Assembly (NCBI GenBank): GCA_025350245.1
Contig: JANXYG010000111.1
Coordinates: forward strand, 1 to 32,877
Direction of reading: 5' to 3'
DNA from: Betaproteobacteria bacterium
GTDB lineage: Bacteria > Pseudomonadota > Gammaproteobacteria > Burkholderiales > Ga0077523
Length of the DNA: 32,877 nucleotides
Shown: positions 26,200 through 32,877 of the stretch, piece by piece
Position numbering within the stretch: the stretch's first letter is position 1
Layout of the letters: each line of letters starts with the position of its first letter
Notes under the pieces: model-generated
What the model was told of the DNA's origin: nothing
Seen by the model: only the letters and a program-made list of their open reading frames with translations
The model's database searches: none
Made by a program: the position numbers and the translations under genes

Positions 26200-27321
26200 T
26201 CACGGGGATGCAGGGCAGTCCAGCGCGGGCTTACTGCGGGACTGCCCCTGCCGCCATTCCCGGAACCGGCCGATCAAGCCGGTCAGCAGACCTTCCGGTG
26301 CGATCATCATCGCGGTCACCAGGATCACGCCCATCGCGATCAGCGCGTACTCGCCTTTGGCCGCCAGGGTGAGCGATATCCATTGCAGGACGAGGGCGCC
26401 GGCAAGGCCCGCGGTGAGATCCTTCCGGCCGGCGACGCCGACCCAGATGATCGGCAGGATATTGTTGGCGATGCCGAACGAGTTGGGATGGATGAAGGTG
26501 CCCCAGGCGGTGTAGAGCACGCCCGAGAGCCCGGCGATAGCTGCGGCAATGCAGAAGACCACGAGCTGGATCAGGCGCGTGTCGTAGCCGAAGGTCTCGG
26601 TGCGGTCGGCGTCTTCCCGCACCGCGACCAGCACGAATCCGAAGCTCGAGTTCAGCAGGATTCGAAGCGCAAGATAGACCACCACGAGAATCGCCAGTGC
26701 GAGATAGAAGAAGGCGAGACTGCGGCCATCGAACTCCCAGTTGAAGCCGCCGAGGCCGAAGATCAGGTTGGGCATCGACGGGTCGCTGGGCGACGCGGGC
26801 CGCAGGCCGTTGGAGCCACCCAGCGCGGCAGCGCCCAGGTGATACCGGGGGTCGGCCGTTTGCAGTAGGAACAATTCGCAGAGGCGGGAGATCACCAGCA
26901 TCAGGATCGCGACATAGACCCCCTTGAGCCGCGCATAGAACATTACGCCGCCGATGACCGCTGCGAACACGACCGGGACCAGAACGCCGACGAAAAAGGC
27001 CAGCGTCGTGTTGCCGTGGTCGGTGATGAAATTGATGGCGGTGATGCCGTAGGCGTAGCCGCCGATACCGAGAAACGCCGCCTGCCCGAGGCTGAGCACG
27101 CCGCAGTATCCCCAGATCAGGCCCAGGCTCAGCGCCAGCAGGCCCGAGACCAGGAAGTTGCTGAAGTTGATGATCTGGAAGCGCCCCAGTACCAGGGGAC
27201 TCAGGGCGATGGCTGCCACGACGATCACGAAGCCGCCCCAGAAGCCGGGGCCGCGTCCCAGGGTCTGCGGGCCGTTCAGGCCGGCAACCGCCGACCGCAG
27301 GAACCGGATGGTTGCGCTCAC
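26200..27321 (-). CDS. urtC: Urea/amide ABC transporter permease UrtC
   Basis: Inner-membrane permease of the LivM class, 373 aa, with about ten hydrophobic segments. The family region includes GYCGVLSLGQAAFLGIGGYAYG, FYARLKGVYVAILMLVISRL, and the C-terminal VAGRKDLTAGLAGALVLQWI. UrtC proteins are longer than LivM, as here, and carry the LTGLGGFN-like LIFGLGGFNWEFDG loop. The start is GTG at 27321, three bases after the urtB stop. It pairs with UrtB. Confidence 0.93.
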   Translation of the reverse strand: MSATIRFLRSAVAGLNGPQTLGRGPGFWGGFVIVVAAIALSPLVLGRFQIINFSNFLVSGLLALSLGLIWGYCGVLSLGQAAFLGIGGYAYGITAINFITDHGNTTLAFFVGVLVPVVFAAVIGGVMFYARLKGVYVAILMLVISRLCELFLLQTADPRYHLGAAALGGSNGLRPASPSDPSMPNLIFGLGGFNWEFDGRSLAFFYLALAILVVVYLALRILLNSSFGFVLVAVREDADRTETFGYDTRLIQLVVFCIAAAIAGLSGVLYTAWGTFIHPNSFGIANNILPIIWVGVAGRKDLTAGLAGALVLQWISLTLAAKGEYALIAMGVILVTAMMIAPEGLLTGLIGRFREWRQGQSRSKPALDCPASP

Positions 27322-27324
27322 AGC

Positions 27325-28197
27325 CTACCTGCGCGCGCCCGCCAGGCGGCGGGTTTCGAGATAGTCGGAGATGCCGCGCGGCAAGACCAGAAGGATTACG
27401 ATCGCGGCGGCGAACATGCCGACGTAGCCGACATAGACGTTGAAGATGCCATTCATGACGGTCTGGACGCCGGCCAGCGCGAGCACGCTGGCGACGAGCC
27501 CCGCGACCGGGTTGGCGGCGCCACCGACGACGATGGTGATGAAAGCGAGCGGCGTGTAGTTGCCGCCGAAGAACGGCGAGATCGTCGCGGTGAGCGCGAA
27601 CATGCCGCCGGCGACACCGCCCAGGAACGAGCCGACACCGAACGTCGTCGCATAGACCACCGAGGTCGACGTGCCCAGCGCTTCGGCCATCGCCGGGTTC
27701 TCCATGGTGGCGCGCGCCAGGACGCCGAAGCGCGTGAACCGGAACATCACCCAGACTGCGAACACCAGCGCCACGGCGACGCCGAACAGCACCATGCGGT
27801 ACCCGCCGAAGGTCTGTTCTGCCACGGCGAAGCTGCCGAACGGCGTGGGAATGTTGAGCGTCGTGGGCCCGAACAGCAGCAGGAAGCCCTGGCTGATGAT
27901 CAGGCTGATGCCCCACGTGACGACCATCGAGGACAACAGCTGCTGGTAGAAGCGCCGGATGATGAAGCGCTCCAGCAGGATGCCGGTGAACGCGGCCCCC
28001 AGGCCGGCGAAGAAGATCGCGAGCGGTGAGGGCACGCCCTTGTGGAACAGGAATGCCGTGATGTAGGCCCCGATCATCATCAGCTCGCCATGCGCCATGT
28101 TGATGACGCCCATCATTCCGAAGATGACGATCAGCCCCACGGCGGCCAGCACCAGGAAGCCGATGTTGTCGAAATACTGGTAGATGAAGCTGAACAC
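27325..28197 (-). CDS. urtB: Urea/amide ABC transporter permease UrtB
   Basis: LivH-class permease, 290 aa, about eight hydrophobic segments. Recognisable stretches are GLIVIFGMMGVINMAHGELMMIGAY (typical opening of LivH/UrtB), MVVTWGISLIISQG, and VVGGAANPVAGLVASVLALAG near the C terminus. The start is GTG at 28197. A hairpin lies between its start and the urtA stop, 63 bases upstream, which may set the ratio of binding protein to permease. Intact. Confidence 0.93.
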   Translation of the reverse strand: MFSFIYQYFDNIGFLVLAAVGLIVIFGMMGVINMAHGELMMIGAYITAFLFHKGVPSPLAIFFAGLGAAFTGILLERFIIRRFYQQLLSSMVVTWGISLIISQGFLLLFGPTTLNIPTPFGSFAVAEQTFGGYRMVLFGVAVALVFAVWVMFRFTRFGVLARATMENPAMAEALGTSTSVVYATTFGVGSFLGGVAGGMFALTATISPFFGGNYTPLAFITIVVGGAANPVAGLVASVLALAGVQTVMNGIFNVYVGYVGMFAAAIVILLVLPRGISDYLETRRLAGARR

Positions 28198-28220
28198 GGT
28201 CGTCTGCGTGCGGTGCGTTT

Positions 28221-28242
28221 GCCCGTGACTGCGGTAACGGGC
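28221..28242 (-). promoter_or_regulatory. Intercistronic hairpin between urtA and urtB
   Basis: GCCCGTGAC and GTAACGGGC pair over nine positions with one mismatch around a TGCG loop. There is no T-run, so it more likely stabilises the upstream urtA mRNA or attenuates than fully terminates. This is common after binding-protein genes. Confidence 0.4.
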
Positions 28243-28260
28243 GGGCGGAGGGGTCGGCGC

Positions 28261-29547
28261 CTACTTGGGGAAGAATTTCTGCCACGGCGCATAGTCGGCC
28301 GGCAGGAACTGGCGTGCCGGATTGGTCTTGCGCATGTCCACGCCCAGGTTCTTGAGGAACGTCGGCTCGGTGAAAGGCAGTTCGGTCAGCAGCTTGAGCT
28401 TGTGATCCTTGTCGACGCTGAATAGATACGTCTGCATCGCCGCGTGATGCTGGTCGCCGCGCAGGATCCACTTGCCGCCGGGCGCTTCCTTGACCTCGAT
28501 GTCGGACTCGAGGGCCTTGATGACGGCGTCGGTGTCGGTCGTGCCGGCCTTCTTCCAGGCCTCGGCCATGGCCTTGACGGCGACGTAGCCGAAGGCGGCG
28601 TGCTCGTTCACGTAGACCACGTTGGGAAACATCGCGCGGATCTTCTTCGAGAAATTCTGGCTGCTCTTGCCCGGGACGTCTTCGATGTAGCCGGGTGGGA
28701 CCACCATGCCGTCCAGTGCCGGCGGCGCGAAGCGCTTGTGCTCGTAGCCGTCGGAGATGGTGACGTTGGACCACATCGGCGTCTTCAGACCGGCCGCCTG
28801 CGCCTGCGGGTAGAACTGGACCTGCTCGCCGCCGACCAGGCAATGGACCTGGAAGTCCGGCTTGATCTTCTGGATCTTCTGAATGGTCGACGACCACTGC
28901 GACACACCGAACGGAAAATACTCGTCCATCTCCATCTTGCCGCCATACAGATTGGCCGCCACCCGGGTCCAACTGCCGATGGCACGGCAGAAGTTGTAGT
29001 CGGCGCCGATGAAGATCATGCGCGGACCGTACTTCTTGATCATGTATTGCAGCGCCGGCAACACCTGCTGCTCGGGCGTCGGACCCGAGAAGAAGGAGTA
29101 CTTGTCGGCGATCCCGCCTTCACCCTGGTTGTTGTGCCAGTAGATCACCTTGTTGCGGACCACTTCGCGCCGGGCGGCCTCGCGCTCCGCACCGGTATAG
29201 CCGGCCATCACGACATTGGCCTTGTCGTCGAAAATGCATTTCTGCGCCAGTTCCTGGTAGCGCTTGACGTCCGACTGGCCGTCGTAGGTGATCAGCTTGA
29301 CCTTGCGCCCGAGCACGCCGCCGGCATCGTTGATCTCCTTGGCAGCGAGCTGGTAGCCGTAGGTCTTGGGCGTGGCCATGATGGAGAAGTCGCCGGACAG
29401 ATCGTCCACCGTGCAGACCACGATGTCGTCGGCCGCGGAGGCGGGAACCGACAGGGTGATCGCCAGCAAAGAGGCGGTGATCGCCAGCAGGTGGCGAAGC
29501 GGTCGGAGAAAGTGCGCGGATGCGCTACCAGCATTGCGGTACGTCAT
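28261..29547 (-). CDS. urtA: Urea/amide ABC transporter substrate-binding protein UrtA-like
   Basis: Periplasmic binding protein of the type 5 family (UrtA/AmiC/FmdD class), 428 aa. The signal peptide is about residues 1-38, cleaved near ASAADDIVV. Family-like blocks are LSGDFSIMATPKTYGYQLAAKEIN, GAEREAARREVVRNKVIYWHNNQGEG, SGPTPEQQVLPALQYMIKKYG, and IFIGADYNFCRAIG, which lines up with the UrtA GSDYVFPR region. Divergence from textbook UrtA is clear, so short-chain amides are possible ligands besides urea. AGGAGATCACTC precedes the ATG. It is the first structural gene of the urt-ure unit, downstream of a promoter and dyad described separately. Confidence 0.88.
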   Translation of the reverse strand: MTYRNAGSASAHFLRPLRHLLAITASLLAITLSVPASAADDIVVCTVDDLSGDFSIMATPKTYGYQLAAKEINDAGGVLGRKVKLITYDGQSDVKRYQELAQKCIFDDKANVVMAGYTGAEREAARREVVRNKVIYWHNNQGEGGIADKYSFFSGPTPEQQVLPALQYMIKKYGPRMIFIGADYNFCRAIGSWTRVAANLYGGKMEMDEYFPFGVSQWSSTIQKIQKIKPDFQVHCLVGGEQVQFYPQAQAAGLKTPMWSNVTISDGYEHKRFAPPALDGMVVPPGYIEDVPGKSSQNFSKKIRAMFPNVVYVNEHAAFGYVAVKAMAEAWKKAGTTDTDAVIKALESDIEVKEAPGGKWILRGDQHHAAMQTYLFSVDKDHKLKLLTELPFTEPTFLKNLGVDMRKTNPARQFLPADYAPWQKFFPK

Positions 29548-29685
29548 GAGTGATCTCCTGAGAATTCTCGATAAGCCGCCGGTTTGCGGATCGAATCGAG
29601 TCGCGACGCCAGGAGAAACGGCTCGGGAGTGCTCCGCGAGTGCGCCTTCGCCGTGGTTCTCGTGGCGCCAGGATCGACAGCAACC

Positions 29686-29714
29686 ACGATAGCCACGTCC
29701 GGCGCCTGGTCCAA
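29686..29714 (-). promoter_or_regulatory. Candidate sigma70 promoter of the urt-ure operon
   Basis: On the minus strand TTGGAC (29714-29709) and TATCGT (29691-29686) are separated by exactly 17 bases, placing a start near 29679 and a leader of about 130 bases before the urtA ATG. It lies in the 223-bp gap between the LuxR-type gene and urtA, which holds no gene. Hexamers match the consensus at four of six positions each, so activator help would be expected. Confidence 0.5.
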
Positions 29715-29731
29715 TCGTTCAAATGAACGAT
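29714..29731. promoter_or_regulatory. Perfect 18-bp dyad, candidate LuxR-type operator
   Basis: ATCGTTCAAATGAACGAT has 8-bp perfect inverted arms around AA. Its last base is the first of the candidate -35 hexamer, placing the dyad centre near -43 from the predicted start, where LuxR-type activators bind. Confidence 0.55.
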
Positions 29732-29770
29732 CGAGGTGTGCCGCGCGGGTCCGCCGTCGGCGGAGATGGA

Positions 29771-30799
29771 TCAGGAGAAGTGTCTGGAAGCCAGGAGGCG
29801 GTAGCGCTCGATCAGTGCGCCGACCTCGAGCAAGGGTTCGCTCTCGTCCATGAGACTGGTCAGCTCGGCTTTGTCCGTGACCCCGAGCTTGAGGTAGATG
29901 ACCCGCAGGTGGTGCCGGACCGTTGCCGGGGAGATCTGCCGGTCTTTCGCGATCTGCTTGTAGCTCAAGCCGCGCCCGAAATCACGGCCGATCTGCAGCT
30001 CGCGCTGGGACAGGAGATCGACCCGGGTGCGCTCCCGCAATGCCACCAGGCGCAGATCGCCGAAGCAGTATTTCTTGGCGACGATGCGATGAAGGTGAAG
30101 CGCTTCTTCCGGCGCCTGGAGCCAGGCGGAGAAAACGTGGGGCAGGGCGTAGGTCTTGAAATCGGGGCATTCCATCGACAGCACTTCGAAGAACCGGGAT
30201 TCGGCGTTGAGTACCTCGCATCGGCGATCGACGATCGCCACCGCGGGCTGTCGATTCAGCAGGCTGGATTTCAGGTGTTCGAGTTGGAACGCCCGGTTGG
30301 TGGTCCAGGCGGAATACAGGTGTGGCATCAACTGCTGGTTGAGGAGGCGATCTTCGGCGTCGAATACCCGCGACCGAAAGGATCGGTACAGGGAAAGGTA
30401 GACGAACGATTGTTCGGACGGCAGGTAGATCGAGGTGCAGAGCGCCTGCCCGATATCGTGCTCGGCGGTCAGCCGGTACAGGCCCGGAAGCGCAGCGAGT
30501 CGCGGCGCGTCGAAATGAATGGTGGTGTGAGGTGTCTGTTTGACGGCGAGGGCCACGGAATCGTCACCCTTGCAGTCCTCCCACATGTCGACATAGGTCG
30601 CCGGCAAACCGTAGGGAGTCGAACAGTGCAGGACCAGGCGGTCCTGCTCGGACGACATGATTCCCCACCAGGCGGCATCGAAAGGAAGAACGTCCTGGAG
30701 CGTAGACAGCGCCTTTTCCTGGAACCGATCCACCGCGGTATCGTGAGCCAATCCGTTCAACGACAGGACGGTGTCGCTGAATTTTGCGAGGTTCAGCAT
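29771..30799 (-). CDS. LuxR-family transcriptional regulator, probable urt-ure activator
   Basis: A 342-aa regulator with a C-terminal LuxR-type helix-turn-helix at about residues 263-317 (LSQRELQIGRDFGRGLSYKQIA, SPATVRHHLRVIYLKLGV; the usual LTxRE is LSQRE). The N-terminal 200 residues look like a GAF- or PAS-like sensor (FDAAWWGIMSSEQDRLVLHC and following), not an acyl-homoserine-lactone domain or phosphoreceiver. The ATG at 30799 has GGAGG nine bases upstream. A longer open frame to 31006 is not coding-like. The gene lies directly upstream of, and in the same direction as, the urt operon. Control of the dyad promoter next to it is inferred from position. Confidence 0.85.
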   Translation of the reverse strand: MLNLAKFSDTVLSLNGLAHDTAVDRFQEKALSTLQDVLPFDAAWWGIMSSEQDRLVLHCSTPYGLPATYVDMWEDCKGDDSVALAVKQTPHTTIHFDAPRLAALPGLYRLTAEHDIGQALCTSIYLPSEQSFVYLSLYRSFRSRVFDAEDRLLNQQLMPHLYSAWTTNRAFQLEHLKSSLLNRQPAVAIVDRRCEVLNAESRFFEVLSMECPDFKTYALPHVFSAWLQAPEEALHLHRIVAKKYCFGDLRLVALRERTRVDLLSQRELQIGRDFGRGLSYKQIAKDRQISPATVRHHLRVIYLKLGVTDKAELTSLMDESEPLLEVGALIERYRLLASRHFS

Positions 30800-31064
30800 G
30801 GATGGAGACCTCCGGCCTCGGCACTGGCGATTACGGACAACGAGAATACGGGAAAATGTGATCGGCGATCGGCGTCGAACTGCAGGAATGACGCCGCCGC
30901 TCGTGCGCGTTCCCGCGGCGTGGTCTATGGTCAGCAAATGTCGGCCCAGCGCGATCAGCGCGTCGCCCTCGACGGGACGGGGCCGGGTTTCGAAGGTGGC
31001 GATCACGCATGTATGCGGTGCGGGATCAGGACTCGGTGCACCGCGATAGCGTGCTCGGATCGTA

Positions 31065-32059
31065 GGGTCAGGCCTGCATAACTGGCTATTGCGTCCTTGT
31101 CATGCCACCATCTCGCCATGGCTCGCAAACCTCGCCTCCACATCCCCGGTGCGCTTTACCACGTCATCCTGCGTGGCAACGCCCAGGGCGACATCTTCTT
31201 CGGCCCTGAGGATCGTGACGCTTTCTACCATCTGCTCGCCGAAGGCGTGCGCCGCTTCGGCTACCGGGTGCACGCTTTCTGCCTGATGACCAATCATGTC
31301 CATCTGGCCCTCCAGGCGGGAGACGAGTCCTTGTCCCGGGGCATGCAGAACCTGGGCTTCCGGTACACCCGCCACGTCAACGCCGCGCGCAAGCGGGTGG
31401 GACGCCTGTTCGAGGGGCGCTACAAGGCTTTCCTGGTCGATCAGGAAAGCTACGGGCTGGATCTGGTGCGCTACCTGCACTTGAATCCGGTCCGGTCCGG
31501 GATGGTGCGCGACGCCGCGGACTACCCCTGGAGCGGCCATCGGGCCTATCTGGGCCGGGAGGCCCTGGCCTGGTTGACCACCGACTGGGTGCTGGGCCAG
31601 TTCGGGTCGAGCCTGGGCGTAGCCCGACGGCGCTATGCCCGATTCGTGGCGGATGGCACTGGGCAAGGCCACCGAGACGACTTGTATGGCGGCAAACACG
31701 ATCCGCGGGTGGTGGGCGAGGAGGACTTCGTCGCCCGCAGTGTGCTGGTCGAAATCGGTCGTCCGCGACCCCCGTCGCTGGCGACCCTTGTGCGCGTCGT
31801 CTGCAAGGATTCAGCGCTGAGGCCAACCCAACTCTCGGCGCCGGGGCGCACCCGCGCACCCGCCCGTGCTCGCGCGGCGCTGGCCTGGCTCGGCGTCCGA
31901 AGCACCGCGGCTACTCTGGTCGAGATCGCCGCCATGACTGGCCGGGATGCCTCAACGCTCAGCCACGGACTGGCAGCACTTGCCGCGGAGGCCGAGCGGG
32001 AGCCGGAGACGAAGGCCTGGTTGGAGAAGCTTCTTGATGCAGTTGTGCAGGCCTGACCC
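31065..32059 (+). mobile_element. Full-length Y1/HUH transposase element with terminal inverted repeats (about 995 bp)
   Basis: The left end GGGTCAGGCCTGCATAACTG and the right end CAGTTGTGCAGGCCTGACCC are inverse over 20 bases with one mismatch. The single gene nearly fills the element and its stop codon lies inside the right repeat. No target-site duplication is seen. Two internally deleted copies in the same orientation lie at 17497-17746 and 19002-19293. The element is probably the autonomous source that moves the shorter ones. Confidence 0.85.
31118..32056 (+). CDS. REP-associated-type Y1 transposase with C-terminal DnaA-like domain
   Basis: A 312-aa single-strand transposase of the IS200/RAYT superfamily. 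It begins RKPRLHIPGALYHVILRGN as these proteins do. The metal-binding HUH motif is H60-V61-H62 in FCLMTNHVHLAL. Candidate catalytic tyrosines are Y112 and Y119, in the ESYGLDLVRYLHLNPVRSG helix. A C-terminal extension (about 250-312: ARAALAWLGVRSTAATLVEI, TGRDASTLSHGL) resembles the DnaA-type helix-turn-helix often fused to these enzymes. The ATG at 31118 is preferred to a TTG seven codons upstream because the family N terminus starts there. It is intact and probably active, or recently so. Confidence 0.92.
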   Translation: MARKPRLHIPGALYHVILRGNAQGDIFFGPEDRDAFYHLLAEGVRRFGYRVHAFCLMTNHVHLALQAGDESLSRGMQNLGFRYTRHVNAARKRVGRLFEGRYKAFLVDQESYGLDLVRYLHLNPVRSGMVRDAADYPWSGHRAYLGREALAWLTTDWVLGQFGSSLGVARRRYARFVADGTGQGHRDDLYGGKHDPRVVGEEDFVARSVLVEIGRPRPPSLATLVRVVCKDSALRPTQLSAPGRTRAPARARAALAWLGVRSTAATLVEIAAMTGRDASTLSHGLAALAAEAEREPETKAWLEKLLDAVVQA

Positions 32060-32136
32060 CAAAAAATGCCGAAAAATGCAGACGCACTCCAGGCTCATAC
32101 CTGGTTGGACGAGACGGGTGGAGAGGAGGTGCCCAA

Positions 32137-32153
32137 ACCGGCGCATCGCCGGT
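32137..32153 (+). promoter_or_regulatory. Small hairpin in the leader of the last gene
   Basis: ACCGGCG and CGCCGGT form a perfect 7-bp stem around CAT, ending 34 bases before the start codon at 32188. Could be an mRNA leader structure or an operator; nothing in the sequence decides between these. Confidence 0.35.
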
Positions 32154-32187
32154 ACCATCACAAATTGCGGCCAAACGAGGAGACGCG

Positions 32188-32877
32188 ATGAAATCCCGAC
32201 AGAGGCGAAGAGTATGGTCAGGCCTGTTGATGGCGGTGCTGGCCGCGATGATGTTGCCGGCCACCGCGAAGCAGACCGTGAAGATCGTCTTCATCGGCCC
32301 GCTGACCGGCGGCGTCTCGGCCAACGGCATCGGCGGTCGCAATTCGACCGACCTCGCCGTGCGGCTGCGCAACGAAGACCCGAAGGCGAAGTACACCTAC
32401 GAACTCGTGAGCCTCGACGACGAATGCAAGCCGAACATCGGTGTGCAGGTGGCGACGAAGGCGGCCGCCGACAATGCCGTGATCGCGGGGGTGACGCACT
32501 ATTGCTCGGCGGTGGCGGTCGGCACGGTCGACGTCTACCACAGGTTCGGCCTGCCGGTGATCGTGTGGGGCGCGGTGCTGCCCGAGGTGACCTACGGCCA
32601 CGACAACAAGGAGATCAATCGTGTGAACGGCACGATGATCAATCAGAACCAGGTCGCGTCGAAATTCATGACCGGCCTCAAGTACCGCAAGTGGGTGGTC
32701 ATCCACGACACCACCGACTACGGCAAGGGCCACAACAAGTACTTCAGCGAAGACCTCGCGAAGAATGGCGGCACCATCCTGGGCAGGTTCGGCGTCACCG
32801 CCGACCAGCAGGATTTCACCGCTGAACTCACCAAAGCCAAGGAACTCAATCCCGAAGTCATCTTCTTCGGTGGCATC
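32188..32877 (+). CDS. ABC transporter substrate-binding protein, Leu/Ile/Val type (partial, 3' cut by window)
   Basis: The reading frame stays open for 230 codons to the window end. The protein begins with a twin-basic N region and signal peptide (MKSRQRRRVWSGLLMAVLAAM then ATAKQ, cleavage near residue 28). The periplasmic binding fold follows: VKIVFIGPLTGGVSANGIGG, a Cys pair consistent with the usual disulfide (DDECKPN and THYCSAV), RFGLPVIVWGAV, and KWVVIHDTTDYGKGHNKYFSEDLAKNG. These are hallmarks of the LivJ/LivK family, so the ligand is probably a branched or other amino acid or amide. AGGAG lies seven bases before the ATG. It is on the opposite strand to the urt operon and outside the element, so probably an unrelated transporter. 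Confidence 0.9.
   Translation, partial: MKSRQRRRVWSGLLMAVLAAMMLPATAKQTVKIVFIGPLTGGVSANGIGGRNSTDLAVRLRNEDPKAKYTYELVSLDDECKPNIGVQVATKAAADNAVIAGVTHYCSAVAVGTVDVYHRFGLPVIVWGAVLPEVTYGHDNKEINRVNGTMINQNQVASKFMTGLKYRKWVVIHDTTDYGKGHNKYFSEDLAKNGGTILGRFGVTADQQDFTAELTKAKELNPEVIFFGGI

Noticed and set aside
26231-28972. A 913-codon minus-strand frame across urtA, urtB and urtC
   Set aside because: It is a shifted frame of the three transporter genes, arginine-rich and without domains; the real frames carry clear family motifs.
30800-31064. Extension of the LuxR-type gene upstream to 31006
   Set aside because: The extra 69 codons are arginine-rich with no domain, and the ATG at 30799 has a good Shine-Dalgarno. 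No other gene or clear promoter is visible in this gap.
31947-32825. Plus-strand open frame spanning the transposase end and the last gene
   Set aside because: It crosses the element boundary and runs out of frame with the substrate-binding protein beginning at 32188, which has a signal peptide and Shine-Dalgarno.

Overview
The window is high-GC DNA from a proteobacterium, most likely a betaproteobacterium (Burkholderiales/Rhodocyclales type). The suggestion rests on gene family resemblance (MnmH, TesA-YbbA-YbbP, TypA, RmuC, MtfA), the compact polycistronic layout and the dispersed GC-rich repeats; no marker gene fixes the genus. I see no rRNA, tRNA or CRISPR array.

Region 1 (1-11.2 kb) is housekeeping-like: mnmH (tRNA 2-selenouridine synthase), a tesA-type esterase divergent from a ybbA/ybbP ABC export system, typA/bipA with its own promoter and terminator-like hairpin, then rmuC-mtfA and a small secretin-like periplasmic protein as one run. 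Two repeat families sit between and inside these genes. R1 is about 200 bp, built on CCCTCTCCC/GGGAGAGGG hairpins and ending in a conserved GTCATCTGGAGGCGTAG tail. R2 is about 50-80 bp, C/G-rich, and ends in TGTCA or CGTCAT.

Region 2 (11.3-17.4 kb, minus strand) is a tightly packed set: GT2 polyprenyl-phosphate glycosyltransferase, LPG-synthase-TM-type flippase, GT39/ArnT-like transferase, PAP2 phosphatase, an unknown gene and a TPMT-like methyltransferase. The first four fit a lipid-linked sugar pathway: load the sugar on polyprenyl phosphate, flip it, transfer it, recycle the carrier. A cupin gene lies upstream.

Region 3 (17.5-32.06 kb) looks like an acquired island. Three same-orientation copies of one Y1/HUH (REP-associated-type) transposase element occur at 17497-17746, 19002-19293 and 31065-32059. 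The last is full length (312-aa transposase, about 20-bp terminal inverted repeats); the other two are internal-deletion derivatives. Between copies 1 and 2 lies an Nramp-family transporter gene whose start codon comes from the element. Between copies 2 and 3 lies a complete minus-strand urea uptake and hydrolysis system: a LuxR-type regulator, urtABCDE, a fused ureAB, ureC, ureE, ureF, ureG and ureD. An 18-bp perfect dyad abuts the -35 of a sigma70-like promoter upstream of urtA, where a LuxR-type activator site would be expected. UreC keeps the nickel ligands and flap Cys-His of urease, but its substrate-contact loop is shortened and altered.

Region 4 (32.06 kb to the end) starts another periplasmic substrate-binding protein gene, cut by the window edge. 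The 265 bp between the LuxR gene and the full-length element (30800-31064) shows no gene.
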